DNA of 64,000 bases from Lederbergia lenta NBRC 16444 (GCF_001591545.1 NZ_BCVC01000005.1:103110-167109), one strand, 5' to 3'. Counted from the stretch's first letter, positions 1-10,318 are shown. Notes: generated from the letters alone by a model not told the origin. Numbers and translations are program-made.

Positions 1-2772
1 GTAAGTGGGACATTTATAGACAATAAAACGATAACAGCGGATGCCAAAGATAGTATATACATTAGCAGCAAACCAGAGGACACAGGTGAGGTTAAAGGGA
101 ATGTATATATTCCTTCGTTTATCGGGCCTTCAAATAATAATGGTGAATTTGGCGATAACGATATAAAAGATCCCAATCCAGCTGTCTATGATGATGCTTA
201 TCTTGGCTTTAGGCATGGAATTAATAGTTTGCAAGCTGGAAAAGTACATGATTTTACGGCATATGCAACAATAATAAGAATTGATCAAAATTTAATCTTT
301 CAAGTACTGAGGACGCCAGGCGATTGGAGATACATGCCGACAACGGCATTTAATGTGACTCCGCCCATTCCGTTAGAGCGAGAACCTGAATTTAAAATCG
401 TTGCAAAAGTGAATGGTGCAGAAAGAACATTGGTAGAAAATGCTAAATCCGCTGCTACTTATACAAGGGAAAACTTAGGTCTTTCACCTTCGGATCAAGT
501 ATCGGAAATTAAATTTGACTTTACGTATGCACCAGCAGGGTTGAGTGCCGGCAGTTGGGCACAATACTTTTTTAATGTGAAACCAGGTACGATTGGTCAA
601 GTGGAAAATACATTTAATATTTTCGGAAAAGATTATGAAGGAAAAGCCTTTAGTTATGAAAATTCAGATGATCATGCTAGGGTAGCAAGTCCACGTCATG
701 CAACGATTGTGCCAAGGCCTGTTGATCAACCGCCAATTGGAAAAGTAGGTGTTGAACTTTTAGCTCATGATGGTGGGGAGATCACACATGGTGAAAATAG
801 AGTGAAAGTGACTCTTTCGAATATGGGTAGTTCCGTTCTTACGATGAGTGGACCTTTAGAAGCAGTTATTTTAATGCCTAGTGGAGTTACGCTGAATCAA
901 AATCCCAATGCAGAATATACAAATACGGACGGAGCCCCATCAAATGGCCAATATGAGATCTTGGATATGGATTACAATGGCAGCGGTCGTCAACTAGTTA
1001 AAATTAATTGGGATGATGATCGAATACGAATAGGCAAAGATCTCACTGCGGAACTAGATATTACAGTTTCTAAAGGAGCTCCAAATACTCTGCAGTTTGA
1101 TGTATACGGTTTTTCAGGTGATGAAGTGCTCGGTGCACCCACAACATCTGGTGGAACTGTAACGGACACAATCCTTCAACAAGACAGTGAAGATCTAAAT
1201 AGAAATGGGAACACGGAACAACCCCGGTTAAAGTCTGGTAACATCTATATGATTCGTGGACAATATGATATTCAGACAGAAAAGTTAGTAAAAGGCGAAT
1301 TGGATGATGATTTTACGCATTTCGGTCATACGACACCAGGCGGTTCGATCGAATATCTAATGAAATTAACAAATACGACCGGTGTAGATATTACAAAAAT
1401 GGTCCTAATTGATGTATTACCTTCAGTGGGTGATTTAGGGATTACAGATAATGTTGATCGCGGAAGTAAATTTACACCGAAAATGACGAATTCGATTGTG
1501 TTGCCTGAGGAATGGAAAAATAAAGTAAATGTATTATACAGTACAGCAAAAAATCCAAAACGGGATGATTTGACGAAGAACACTTCCTATCCTGATTCGA
1601 CAACTAAGTTGATCAATCCAGCGGGTGCCGAAAACCCTAATTGGATGACAGAAGATGAAGTCATCGATTGGTCAGCCATCCACTCTTTTAAAATTGAATT
1701 AAAAGAGGGTATTGAATGGGTTAAAGGCCACGATATGCAGATTCAATTTAGGATGCAAGCTCCGTCTGAATTTGAGGTGGACAGAGAAGTGCTAGATGCC
1801 GCGATTGAAAAGACAGAAAGAGCAGCATGGAACTCCTTTGCAGTTGCCACAGATCATGGACAACCTGTAGAACCACTGCGTGTAGGCGTTTATATGGATT
1901 ATGAGATCGAAGACCCGACAGTGGACAAAACAATTAACGATCAGAAAGAAACGGTGGAGCTTGCCAATCGCAACGAACACTTTACTTGGAAAGTAGCGTA
2001 TGACTTTGGGAACTATACAACTAATTGGCAATCCGTTGTATTAAGCGACCAAATTCATGAACTGCTAGACATTGAATCCGTGCAAGTGATTGACCAAGAT
2101 GGACAAGATGTCACGGCAAATGGTGAACTTGATCAAACTGATAACCTAGTGAAGTTCACATTAAATCAGAAGAATGGTAGCTTTGCTTATTTAAAGGATC
2201 AGACTTATACACTTGTCATTGATTCCAAGATAAAGAGTACTGCGACTGATGAAGAGTTGGAGCCTTTTATCCAATCAGATGGTATTCCTAATAAAGGATT
2301 GTTATCTATTGACGACAAGCCGACAGAGTCTAATGAAGTGAAAGTAAAACCACCTGTGCTTGGAGATGTCAAAATTATCAAAGTAGATGAAGACACAGGA
2401 GAAGTACTTCAAGGGGCAGAATTTGAGCTAAGAAAATGTTCGGCAGCAGATAGTGTCGCTGAAGAATGCCAAGTGGTTAAAAGTGGAATTACTGGTGCAA
2501 CCGGTGAGTTGGCGTTTAACGAACTTGAAAAAGGACATTATAAACTCATTGAAACAAAGGCGCCTGACGGATATCGCTTATTAACGAACCCAAAGGATAT
2601 AGAAATAACAGATTCAAATAGAGTTATAGAATTAAAAATTGAAAACAAAAAGTCAGGGTGGGAACTCCCGAATACTGGTGGAATCGGAGCATTTATCTTC
2701 TATCTAGTAGGAGGATTGCTCATGGCTGGTTCATTACTCTATTTATTAAAGAGAAAAAAAGTAAACAACTAA
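1..2772 (+). CDS. LPNTG-anchored surface protein / ancillary pilin with SpaA-type domain (5' end outside window)
   Basis: The frame is open from base 1, so the true start lies upstream; the first in-window start (TTG at 229) is internal. The visible 923 residues are mostly beta-rich adhesin-like sequence. Near the C-terminus (about nt 2368-2640) is a SpaA/Cna-B prealbumin-like domain beginning VKIIKVDEDTGEVLQGAEF and containing the E-box-like block LIETKAPDGY. It ends with the sorting signal LPNTG (nt 2665-2679), a hydrophobic segment and a KRKK tail. Such proteins are exported by Sec and joined to pilus shafts or the wall by sortase. It is 19 bp upstream of the major pilin gene, so I infer a tip or ancillary pilin. 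Family certain, exact role inferred. Confidence 0.9.
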   Translation, partial: VSGTFIDNKTITADAKDSIYISSKPEDTGEVKGNVYIPSFIGPSNNNGEFGDNDIKDPNPAVYDDAYLGFRHGINSLQAGKVHDFTAYATIIRIDQNLIFQVLRTPGDWRYMPTTAFNVTPPIPLEREPEFKIVAKVNGAERTLVENAKSAATYTRENLGLSPSDQVSEIKFDFTYAPAGLSAGSWAQYFFNVKPGTIGQVENTFNIFGKDYEGKAFSYENSDDHARVASPRHATIVPRPVDQPPIGKVGVELLAHDGGEITHGENRVKVTLSNMGSSVLTMSGPLEAVILMPSGVTLNQNPNAEYTNTDGAPSNGQYEILDMDYNGSGRQLVKINWDDDRIRIGKDLTAELDITVSKGAPNTLQFDVYGFSGDEVLGAPTTSGGTVTDTILQQDSEDLNRNGNTEQPRLKSGNIYMIRGQYDIQTEKLVKGELDDDFTHFGHTTPGGSIEYLMKLTNTTGVDITKMVLIDVLPSVGDLGITDNVDRGSKFTPKMTNSIVLPEEWKNKVNVLYSTAKNPKRDDLTKNTSYPDSTTKLINPAGAENPNWMTEDEVIDWSAIHSFKIELKEGIEWVKGHDMQIQFRMQAPSEFEVDREVLDAAIEKTERAAWNSFAVATDHGQPVEPLRVGVYMDYEIEDPTVDKTINDQKETVELANRNEHFTWKVAYDFGNYTTNWQSVVLSDQIHELLDIESVQVIDQDGQDVTANGELDQTDNLVKFTLNQKNGSFAYLKDQTYTLVIDSKIKSTATDEELEPFIQSDGIPNKGLLSIDDKPTESNEVKVKPPVLGDVKIIKVDEDTGEVLQGAEFELRKCSAADSVAEECQVVKSGITGATGELAFNELEKGHYKLIETKAPDGYRLLTNPKDIEITDSNRVIELKIENKKSGWELPNTGGIGAFIFYLVGGLLMAGSLLYLLKRKKVNN

Positions 2773-2791
2773 AAACTTTTGGGGGAAAACA

Positions 2792-4396
2792 ATGAAACTA
2801 TTGAAAAAAAGATCTATCAATCTAGTCCTAATCGCAACGTTATTTCTGTCATTCTTTTTACCGAATTTCGCAAGTGCTTATGTTATAACAGGAGACGCAG
2901 CAAATCCAAGTTTAACAATTTATAAATATGAGCAGGAATCGGGCGATTCCCAAAGTGAAGGGACAGGCCAGTCTGGTCAAAGTCCTGTTGGGGAACCTTT
3001 GCAAGGTGTTGAGTTTTCTATAACGAAAACAGATGCCTATGATCCTGATACGGATAAGTGGACAGAAGTAGTCGATGCAACCCCACTTACAGCAACAACG
3101 GATGAAACAGGAAAGATCGTTTTTAACAGTGCAAATGGCTTGGAAATGGGACGTTATGCGGTAAAAGAAACTGCTGGTCCAGCTCATGTCAACCTAAATC
3201 CGGACACGTTTTATGTAGATATTCCGATGACAAGCAAAGATGGGAACACGCTTAATTATGAAGTGGTTATTTATCCAAAGAACGAAACCATACGCGGTGC
3301 CGTCGAACTCGAGAAGCTTGATGGGGATACAGGTTTAGCATTGCCAGGTGTCACATTTGACTTATACAATTCAAACGATGAAAAATTACAAGAAGGACTA
3401 ACCACTGATAGTAACGGATTCATCCGTGTAAATGGATTAGCCTATGGAAATTATTATTTTATAGAAGTATCAGCACCTGGGGATTATGTGCTTAAAGGGG
3501 ATAAAATTCCTTTTTCGATTACTAAAAGTGGAACAGTGGCAACTGATGGGACAAAGACAGGAACTGTAGAAACGATCACAATTGAAAACTATAAAGCACC
3601 TAATATCGAAAAGACTATAAACGGTTCAACTGAAAAATATGAAACGAATCGTGAAACAGAGTTCACGTATAACTTGAAAATTTCCTTGCCAGAAGATATT
3701 AAGGATTACAAGGAATTTATCGTAACGGATAATTTGGATGATAGACTTAATTACACTGGACAATGGTCTGTTGATGGTGTTGATGATTCTGTCTTTACTT
3801 TTAATCAAAACGAGCAATTATTAACATGGACTGTAAATAACTTTGCAGCATTAGATGGGATTAAATCTGTAACGATTAATTTCACGGCTGAAATAAAGGC
3901 TGGTGTAGAAGTAGCAGAGATTCCAAACGATGCAAATATTGATTTTACAAATGATTCAGGAACAAACGGGAAAAAGACCCCAGAACCAGCGATCGTCATT
4001 CCAACAGAAGGATCAATGAAAATTATTAAACAAGACGGAAAAACGTCTACCAAATTAGCTGGTGCTGAATTTGAACTTCGTGATAAGGATGGGAATGTAA
4101 TTGAATCGGGCACTACTGACAGTAATGGTGAACTAGCTTGGGCAGGGCTTGATTACGGAAACTATCAACTGGTGGAGACCAAAGCCCCAGAAGGCTATCG
4201 AATCTTAAAGAATCCAATTGATATTAAGATTAATAAAGAAAATAGTGAAATTACCTTAACAGTGGATAACTACCAAAACGGCTGGGAATTGCCGGTTACT
4301 GGTGGTATAGGAACAACGTTATTTACAATCATCGGATTATTATTCATGGGACTGGCAGTCTTTTTGTATATTCGACGAAAAAAAGCAATAGTGTAA
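2792..4396 (+). CDS. SpaA-type major pilin (fimbrial isopeptide-forming, LPVTG)
   Basis: 534 residues. A signal peptide runs to about residue 29 (ends FASA). A Cna-B-like domain with the pilin motif YPKN at residues 161-164 follows; Lys163 is the expected nucleophile for linking subunits. A second Cna-B region, a fimbrial isopeptide D2-type domain (about 270-380) and a C-terminal SpaA domain with E-box VETKAPEGY come next. The sorting signal is LPVTG at 500-504, then a membrane segment and RRKK. The ATG follows a GGGGGAAAAC ribosome site. Order (ancillary pilin, shaft pilin, two class C sortases) is the classic Gram-positive pilus operon. A hairpin follows the stop codon and may set the pilin to sortase ratio. 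Confidence 0.93.
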   Translation: MKLLKKRSINLVLIATLFLSFFLPNFASAYVITGDAANPSLTIYKYEQESGDSQSEGTGQSGQSPVGEPLQGVEFSITKTDAYDPDTDKWTEVVDATPLTATTDETGKIVFNSANGLEMGRYAVKETAGPAHVNLNPDTFYVDIPMTSKDGNTLNYEVVIYPKNETIRGAVELEKLDGDTGLALPGVTFDLYNSNDEKLQEGLTTDSNGFIRVNGLAYGNYYFIEVSAPGDYVLKGDKIPFSITKSGTVATDGTKTGTVETITIENYKAPNIEKTINGSTEKYETNRETEFTYNLKISLPEDIKDYKEFIVTDNLDDRLNYTGQWSVDGVDDSVFTFNQNEQLLTWTVNNFAALDGIKSVTINFTAEIKAGVEVAEIPNDANIDFTNDSGTNGKKTPEPAIVIPTEGSMKIIKQDGKTSTKLAGAEFELRDKDGNVIESGTTDSNGELAWAGLDYGNYQLVETKAPEGYRILKNPIDIKINKENSEITLTVDNYQNGWELPVTGGIGTTLFTIIGLLFMGLAVFLYIRRKKAIV

Positions 4397-4420
4397 TTAA
4401 CGTATAATGTTTACAATGAA

Positions 4421-4459
4421 GATAAATGGAAGCAATAATTCTTCCATTTATCTTTTTTT
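4421..4459 (+). terminator. Intercistronic terminator/attenuator between pilin and sortase genes
   Basis: A 12-bp perfect stem (GATAAATGGAAG with CTTCCATTTATC) closes a short AT-rich loop and is followed at once by a run of seven T. It has the form of an intrinsic terminator but lies inside the pilus gene set, only 22 bp before the sortase start. Partial read-through would give much pilin and little sortase. Confidence 0.85.
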
Positions 4460-4480
4460 ACAATTAGGAAGTGACGAAAG

Positions 4481-5314
4481 ATGAAGAAAATAATTATTTT
4501 AACTGTATTTATCATCGGTCTAGGCATATTCTCCTATCCGATTATTAGTAACTTTTTTTCCTCTAAGGAGCATCACACAATTGTAAGTGAATACAATCAA
4601 ACGATAAAGAAAATGGAAGATGAACAGTTAGAAAAGGAAAAAGAGAAGGTTGAGAAACATAATGAAAGTTTAGCGCAATCAGAAGTGGATTTCGTAGATC
4701 CATTTTCTAACAATAACCTTGATGAAATTGAATCCGGACAACACAGTTATTATGATGCTTTGAATATAGGTCCTGCAATAGGAAGTGTGATGATTCCTAA
4801 AATTGATGTGGAGTTGCCCATTTATCATGGAACAGATGAAAAAGTGTTATCAAGAGGGGTGGGGCATTTAGAAAACTCATCCTTGCCTTCTGCAAAGCTT
4901 GGAACTCACACTGTATTAACAGCCCACAGAGGTTTATCAAGTGCAAAAATGTTTCGGAACTTGGATGAATTAACTATTGGTGATCAATTTTATGTACAAG
5001 TTTTAAATGAAACTTTACTTTATGAGATTCACGATATAAATGTTGTATTACCTCATGAAACCGATTGGCTTCAAATGGATGAAGATAAAAATATTGTTAC
5101 TCTATTAACATGTGACCCCTATATGTTTAATACTCATAGACTACTTGTTACCGGTCATTTAATTCCTCATGACCAAGCGAAAGAACAACAAGCGAATGTA
5201 ATAAATCATAGCGACAATGATGTATATTGGATAGGAGCAGCCATTTTAGCTACTATTGCTTTTGGTATCTGGTTTAGAAGGCGGCATAAAAAAGATAAGG
5301 GGGAAAATCGATGA
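4481..5314 (+). CDS. Class C sortase (pilus polymerase) 1
   Basis: 277 residues with an N-terminal membrane helix (about 4-24), a charged coiled stretch, the class C lid motif DPF at residues 73-75, the sortase beta-barrel and a second C-terminal membrane helix followed by RRRHKK. Catalytic residues are visible: His149 in TAHRG, Cys211 in LLTCDPY and Arg220 in THRLLVTGH. Class C sortases cleave LPxTG between Thr and Gly and join pilins through the pilin-motif lysine outside the membrane. The start has AGGAAGTGACGAAAG upstream. It overlaps the next sortase gene by four bases (ATGA), so the two are translationally coupled. Confidence 0.94.
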   Translation: MKKIIILTVFIIGLGIFSYPIISNFFSSKEHHTIVSEYNQTIKKMEDEQLEKEKEKVEKHNESLAQSEVDFVDPFSNNNLDEIESGQHSYYDALNIGPAIGSVMIPKIDVELPIYHGTDEKVLSRGVGHLENSSLPSAKLGTHTVLTAHRGLSSAKMFRNLDELTIGDQFYVQVLNETLLYEIHDINVVLPHETDWLQMDEDKNIVTLLTCDPYMFNTHRLLVTGHLIPHDQAKEQQANVINHSDNDVYWIGAAILATIAFGIWFRRRHKKDKGENR

Positions 5315-5994
5315 GAAAGAATGGTTGGATCATACTTTTATTCATCGTTGGTCTATCTGTTTTGGTCTATCCCTATGCCGCACAGTGGCTCAATGATTAT
5401 TTTCAAAAACAGCAGGTGCATGAATTTATGCAAAACGCCTCGGAAAAGAGCAATGAAGATATTGATGAAATGATGGCTGAGGCAAAAGCGTGCAATGAAG
5501 AGATCTATTACAATAGTGCGGGTTTTCAGGATCCTTTTAGTGACCGTGAAGAAAAATTTCAAAGTTTTAAAAAATGTTTGGGAATCCATGATGAAGCAAT
5601 ATTTGGAGCGATTGAAATCCCCAAATTAAAGCTTTTAATTCCTATCTACTTAGGTGCGACTGATGAAATTTTAAATAACGGAATTGGTCAGGTGGAAGGT
5701 TCCTCGATTCCAATAGGTGGAAAGAGCAGCCATACTGTTTTGGCAGGACATCGAGGAATGGGAACGAAGGAAATGTTTCGTAATATAGATGAATTGCATA
5801 ACGGTGATGTTTTTTATGTACATACAATGAGCGAAACTTTGACTTATAGGGTTAAAAATCAGCAAATCATATACCCTCATGAAACGGAGTCTTTGGAAAT
5901 TGAGGAAGGCAAAGATTTGGCTACTTTATTAACATGTCATCCTTATAGGCACGATTATCAAAGATTGTTAATTCAAGGTGAACGAGATAAGTAA
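5311..5994 (+). CDS. Class C sortase 2
   Basis: 227 residues. An N-terminal membrane helix is followed by the lid motif DPF (DPFSDRE) and the core with His147 (AGHRGM), Cys209 (LLTCHPY) and Arg218 (YQRLLIQGE). Unlike the first sortase it stops right after the barrel and lacks the second C-terminal membrane helix. Its start overlaps the upstream stop (ATGA) and a GGGGGAAAATCG site precedes it. Two class C sortases beside two LPxTG substrates suggest a division of labour, for example shaft polymerisation versus adding the ancillary pilin; that division is inference. Confidence 0.93.
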   Translation: MRKNGWIILLFIVGLSVLVYPYAAQWLNDYFQKQQVHEFMQNASEKSNEDIDEMMAEAKACNEEIYYNSAGFQDPFSDREEKFQSFKKCLGIHDEAIFGAIEIPKLKLLIPIYLGATDEILNNGIGQVEGSSIPIGGKSSHTVLAGHRGMGTKEMFRNIDELHNGDVFYVHTMSETLTYRVKNQQIIYPHETESLEIEEGKDLATLLTCHPYRHDYQRLLIQGERDK

Positions 5995-6193
5995 TATATA
6001 TATGAAGCTTAATCCATTAGAACTCATTGTCTTAAGTCCAGGTAGATTTAAGAAAATCCATAGGTAAAATATACACCAACTATCCCTAATGGCAGGAAGG
6101 CTATCCTCAAAGTTTATTTAGAGGATGGTCTATTTGACTACAAAAGCATTATAATTAATAAATGATAAACATTTACCAAAGGGGAAATTCACC

Positions 6194-7345
6194 ATGAAGG
6201 TCATTTTAGTTGACGATGAACCGATTTTGCTAACTCATTTAGAAAAATTATTTAAGGATATCGATGGGATACAGTTGATCGGAATGTACAGCAATCCTTA
6301 TCAGGCGATAGAAGCTGTTCTGAGGGATAAACCTGACGTTGTTTTCCTTGATATTGAAATGCCAGAAATAAACGGAATCGAAGTAGCAGAGAAAATTCAA
6401 AATAACTTGCCATTAATTAACATTGTATTTGTTACAGCTTACAGCGAATATGCTGTAAAGGCATTTGAAATCAATGCCGTTGATTATTTATTGAAACCAT
6501 TGAATCGTAACCGGTTACTCAAAACTGTACAGCGCTTTCAGGTGAACAATAATAGCAAGGAGTTGCCTGTTCAAACACCGATGGTCTGCTGCTTTCAATC
6601 TTTTCAATTTATAGATGCTCAGTCTCAAAAGCTTCAAGTTCGTTGGAGAACAAACAAGGCTGAGGAGCTGTTTCTTTTTCTGCTCCACAATCGTCAGAAG
6701 CCCATTCGCAAAGAAATGATACTTGATTTATTTTGGCCTGAAACCGAATGGGATAGAGCGTACACCCATATGTATACTACGATTTATCAAATTCGCAAGG
6801 CCCTTAAATCTGCTAACCTCCATATTAAGATAAAAAGCCTTGGAGAAAGTTATATTCTTGATTTGAATGGAGTGAAGTTAGATGTTGACGAGTTAGAAAA
6901 AGGAATCAATCAATATCCTTTCGTTAACAGCAAAACTTTAACCTATCACCAAAATATCATGGCCTTGTATCAAGGCGACTATTTAGCTGAATCCTAATAT
7001 ACTTGGGCTGAGGGTGAAAGAGAGAAACTCAGAAATCTTTGGTTCAATCATGTGAAGAAACTGGCAGACTATTTCATAATAAATGGACAATATAATGAAG
7101 CTATTATCTTATATAGCAGGGTTCAGGAAATATACCCTTATGCAGAAGATAGTTATTTTAGGTTAATGCAGTTATATGGTGAAACTTCAAACCGTTTTCA
7201 AGTTGAACAGCAGTATGAGAAGTTGACAAAGATGTTATTAAACCAATTTTGTGCTAAACCTAACCAGGATGTGCAAATCTGGTATGAATGCTGGAAAAAT
7301 AAAATAGGATCAGAAAAATTATTAACGCTCAGTTCATTCGACTAA
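6194..7345 (+). pseudogene. REC-SARP/BTAD response regulator interrupted by one in-frame TAA
   Basis: Residues 1-120 form a receiver domain: acidic pocket DD at 8-9, phospho-acceptor Asp53 (FLDIEMPE), Thr near 80 and Lys near 102 (LLKPL). Then comes an OmpR/SARP-type winged helix (about 145-235). The frame hits TAA at nt 6995-6997 (codon 268), yet the same frame continues from 6998 to 7345 with YTWAEGEREKLR and a typical BTAD TPR-like region. Family members read through this point without a break, so one base change is enough to explain the stop. The gene starts 200 bp after the pilus sortases and could regulate them. The truncated product would keep REC and the DNA-binding domain. Sequence error is the alternative. 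Confidence 0.85.
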
Positions 7346-7441
7346 AACATGTTTTAAGCAATTTTACCTTACTAGAATATTAATTTAAATTAATCCTTGT
7401 GATTTGTGTTGATTTTATGAATGTTTATAGGAAGGGCTCAC

Positions 7442-7654
7442 ATGAAAAGCTTAGAGCGTGAATTAGCTCTCATTATTTTCAAAACGTTCATCGAATTGGG
7501 ATTACGTTCACAGGACAATCTTCCTGACTTAATAATTTATGAGGCTTTTCCAAATGATGTAGCAGGAGATCCCATTTTTAAGCATATGAGGATGTTCAGA
7601 GCGCTATATTCTCGCTTCTACTTACCGTATTTAAAGTTGTGTTTTCCTATGTAA
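7442..7654 (+). CDS. Small hypothetical protein
   Basis: 70 residues from the ATG at 7442, which has TAGGAAGGG eight bases upstream; an in-frame ATG at 7421 lacks a good site. The sequence begins MKSLERELALIIFKTF and ends in a hydrophobic, aromatic tail. I recognise no family. It may be a real small gene or the remnant of a larger one, since it sits in a poorly packed stretch between the broken regulator and yfmS. Confidence 0.35.
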   Translation: MKSLERELALIIFKTFIELGLRSQDNLPDLIIYEAFPNDVAGDPIFKHMRMFRALYSRFYLPYLKLCFPM

Positions 7655-7877
7655 TAACTTGGACGAATAAGTAAAGAGGGATGGTGAACTAACTATTAGT
7701 AGGTTAATAAGAAAGCTTTTATTTAGAGTATGTTGGTAACAGTATTAGCAATATACAAGTTAGCTTGGGCATTCATCTCTATTTATATTTTGTCCGACGA
7801 TAGGAATGGTATACAGATCCAGTATCATATCGCCATTCTCTAATCAACAAACCAACAATTACCTCCAATATAAAATA

Positions 7878-7898
7878 TGCGGTGCCAAGGGCACCGCA
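7878..7898 (-). terminator. Hairpin downstream of yfmS
   Basis: Perfect 9-bp GC-rich stem (TGCGGTGCC / GGCACCGCA, loop AAG) seven bases beyond the yfmS stop on the minus strand. It is followed on that strand by the AT-rich ATATTTTATATT rather than a pure T-run, so termination is likely but not certain. Confidence 0.6.
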
Positions 7899-7904
7899 CA
7901 CATG

Positions 7905-8765
7905 TCAATCTGCTTCTAGCATATCTTCTGCCATTTTTGATAGATGCTGGGCAGTTTTACTGATTTCCTGTATGGTGGAGGAAATTTCTTGAACGGTGGC
8001 GGCTTGGTTTACTGAGAATTGATTTACTCCGGTAAACGCTACGTTCAAATCTTGAATTGCATTTTGAATACCTTTAGTAATCTCATCAATCTGTGTCACA
8101 TTATCTTTAGAATTAGTCGCAAGCTTTCTAATTTCCTCTGCCACAACAGAAAAACCTCTTCCAGCATCTCCTGCTCTTGCTGCCTCAATGGCCGCATTCA
8201 ATCCTAGTAAATTACTTTGATCAGACACGGCTTTTACAACTGTAGAGATTTCCCCAATTTCATTTGCACCTACACTTACTTCTTGTACACGAGTGGAAAT
8301 GGCGCCAACACGATCGGCTAACTCGGTCACGGAGGAAGTAATTTCTTCAATTGCTGCCGCTGTTTGTTCCGTGATGGCTGATAAATTTTCAGCAGCCATA
8401 TAGAGTGCGTTCGCTTTTTCTAAGCTTGTTCCAAGGCCCACTCCGCCGATAACCTTTCCGTTTGAATCATGTAATGGAATTGCCCTAGCATTGAGTGGAA
8501 ATCCAAATAACTCCTTTGGAACAATCATGGATTTGCCCCGATTTTCTCTTATCGCATTCGTAATAATATCGCCTTCTGCTAAAGGATCACCAGCATTTAC
8601 ATTTAAAGAAAACGTCTTGCCAGGAACATTCATGATTAATTTTTCTGTATCATAAATGCCTATTGTTATATCATCTTGTACAAGCTCATTTAAGTACGGG
8701 GCTACTTTTATGAAAGCATTAATCAGTTCGTTCTCCTGATCTACTTTATTTTCAGCATTTATCAT
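7905..8765 (-). CDS. yfmS: Soluble methyl-accepting chemotaxis-type receptor
   Basis: 286 residues, the same length as B. subtilis YfmS, with no membrane helices. The N-terminal part (about 1-120) is a sensor domain containing [16 protein letters not shown] and IGGVGLGTS. The C-terminal part is a short MCP signalling coiled coil whose hairpin tip is [20 protein letters not shown], the strongly conserved contact region for CheA/CheW. It lies 23 bp downstream of the yfmT-like dehydrogenase gene in the same direction, the B. subtilis arrangement. This suggests a cytoplasmic sensor linked to aromatic aldehyde metabolism. Family sure, ligand unknown. Confidence 0.88.
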   Translation of the reverse strand: MINAENKVDQENELINAFIKVAPYLNELVQDDITIGIYDTEKLIMNVPGKTFSLNVNAGDPLAEGDIITNAIRENRGKSMIVPKELFGFPLNARAIPLHDSNGKVIGGVGLGTSLEKANALYMAAENLSAITEQTAAAIEEITSSVTELADRVGAISTRVQEVSVGANEIGEISTVVKAVSDQSNLLGLNAAIEAARAGDAGRGFSVVAEEIRKLATNSKDNVTQIDEITKGIQNAIQDLNVAFTGVNQFSVNQAATVQEISSTIQEISKTAQHLSKMAEDMLEAD

Positions 8766-8788
8766 ATTTTACAATCTCTCATTTCTTT

Positions 8789-10246
8789 TTAGTATGGGAA
8801 TACGCGTTGGCCATAGTTTACAGAAATCCATTTCAACGTAGTGAATTCTTCCAAACTCCATTCGCCATTTAAACGACCGATTCCTGAATGTTTTTCGCCT
8901 CCAAATGCAACGATAGGCTCATCATTGATCGTAATATCATTGACGTGTATCATGCCCGTGTGAATCTGTTTTGCCATCTCGACACCACGCTCTAGATTTT
9001 TTGTATGAAGCGCACCACTTAAACCAAATTTCGTGTCGTTTGCAATGGCAATTGCTTCTTCCTCCGTTTCAAAAGGAATGATACAAATGACTGGGCCAAA
9101 TAGTTCTTCTTGTGCAACATCCATGTCAGGCGTAACATCTGTTAATATTGTTGGAGCAACCATATTCCCTTCGATATTCCCCAGCAGCACTGCCTTAGCG
9201 CCTTGTTCAATACCTTTATCAATCATTGCTTGTAAGTTTTCCGCTTGACGTTCGTTAACTACAGGGCCAATGATTGTTTCCGGATCGCGAGGGTCTCCCA
9301 CTTTCAATGAAGCTGCTTTTTCCTTATATTTTGCAATAAATTCTTCGTAAACTGGCTTTTGCACAAGAATGCGGTTGGCAGACATACAAATTTGCCCTTG
9401 GTGTGTAAAGCGGCTGAATGTAGCAGCATTGACAGCATAATCAAGATCGGCATCATCCATCACGATAAACGCACTGTTCCCACCTAATTCAAGAATTGGC
9501 TTTTTAAAATGCTTCATTGCAAGTTGTCCAATATAGCTGCCCACTTTTGTCGAGCCCGTGAAAGAAATCACTCTCGGAATTGGATGTTCAACGAATGAAT
9601 CGCCAATTTCCTTAATGTCCGTCACAATCACGTTTAATAAACCTTTAGGAATTCCAGCTTCTTCAAAAATTTTAGCAATAAGCGTACCGCCTGTAACTGG
9701 TGTTTCCTCATGAGGTTTAAGCACTACACCATTGCCGGCGCCAAGTGCTGGTGCAACAGATTTCATCGATAAGAAGAACGGGAAATTAAATGGACTAATG
9801 ACGCCAACCACACCAATTGGCAAACGGTATAGTCTGTTTTCCTTCCCGTCTTCAATGGAAGGAAGAATTTTGCCTTCCATTCTTAATGGAAAAGTGGCCG
9901 CTTCTTTAATCATATTTTTTACAAGTCCAATTTCAAAAGCAGCTTTCAACCGCGTTCCACCAAGTTCATCCATGATAATATTCGTAATTTCTTCTTCGTG
10001 TTCATCTATATAATGAACAGCTTTTTCCAAAATATCGCGCTTTTTATATGGGTTCACTTTCGCCCATTCGTCTTGCGCCCTTAAAGAAGCTTTATAAGCA
10101 GCATCCACATCTGCCTCAGTCGCCATCTTATACGACAAAAGTACTTCCTTATTATAAGGGTTTACATTATGTAAAATATTCTCACTTTGTCCTTCTCTCC
10201 ACTCACCGTCAATATACTGATTACCTAAAGACTTTAATTGTAACAT
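8789..10246 (-). CDS. yfmT: Aldehyde dehydrogenase, vanillin dehydrogenase-like
   Basis: 485 residues, the length of B. subtilis YfmT (vanillin:NAD+ oxidoreductase). ALDH motifs are complete: Asn154 in SPFNFP, Lys177 in LKPHE, the FTGS turn at 229-232, Glu253 in LELGG and nucleophile Cys287 in HQGQICMSANR. It oxidises an aldehyde, probably aromatic, to the acid with NAD(P)+ in the cytoplasm. The start is preceded by GGGAGGAAATATGA. It heads a two-gene operon with the soluble chemoreceptor. Substrate assignment rests on gene order and length match rather than residues I can test. Confidence 0.87.
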   Translation of the reverse strand: MLQLKSLGNQYIDGEWREGQSENILHNVNPYNKEVLLSYKMATEADVDAAYKASLRAQDEWAKVNPYKKRDILEKAVHYIDEHEEEITNIIMDELGGTRLKAAFEIGLVKNMIKEAATFPLRMEGKILPSIEDGKENRLYRLPIGVVGVISPFNFPFFLSMKSVAPALGAGNGVVLKPHEETPVTGGTLIAKIFEEAGIPKGLLNVIVTDIKEIGDSFVEHPIPRVISFTGSTKVGSYIGQLAMKHFKKPILELGGNSAFIVMDDADLDYAVNAATFSRFTHQGQICMSANRILVQKPVYEEFIAKYKEKAASLKVGDPRDPETIIGPVVNERQAENLQAMIDKGIEQGAKAVLLGNIEGNMVAPTILTDVTPDMDVAQEELFGPVICIIPFETEEEAIAIANDTKFGLSGALHTKNLERGVEMAKQIHTGMIHVNDITINDEPIVAFGGEKHSGIGRLNGEWSLEEFTTLKWISVNYGQRVFPY

Positions 10247-10318
10247 TCATATTTCCTCCCTAAACTATTTTCTCTATAACCTTTTATATCGGCTATATTA
10301 CCTGTTTCTTTAGGACCA

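Noticed and set aside
6080..6140. Terminator after the sortase genes
   Set aside because: The pairing ATCCTC / GAGGAT around 6110-6127 is short and has no T-run.
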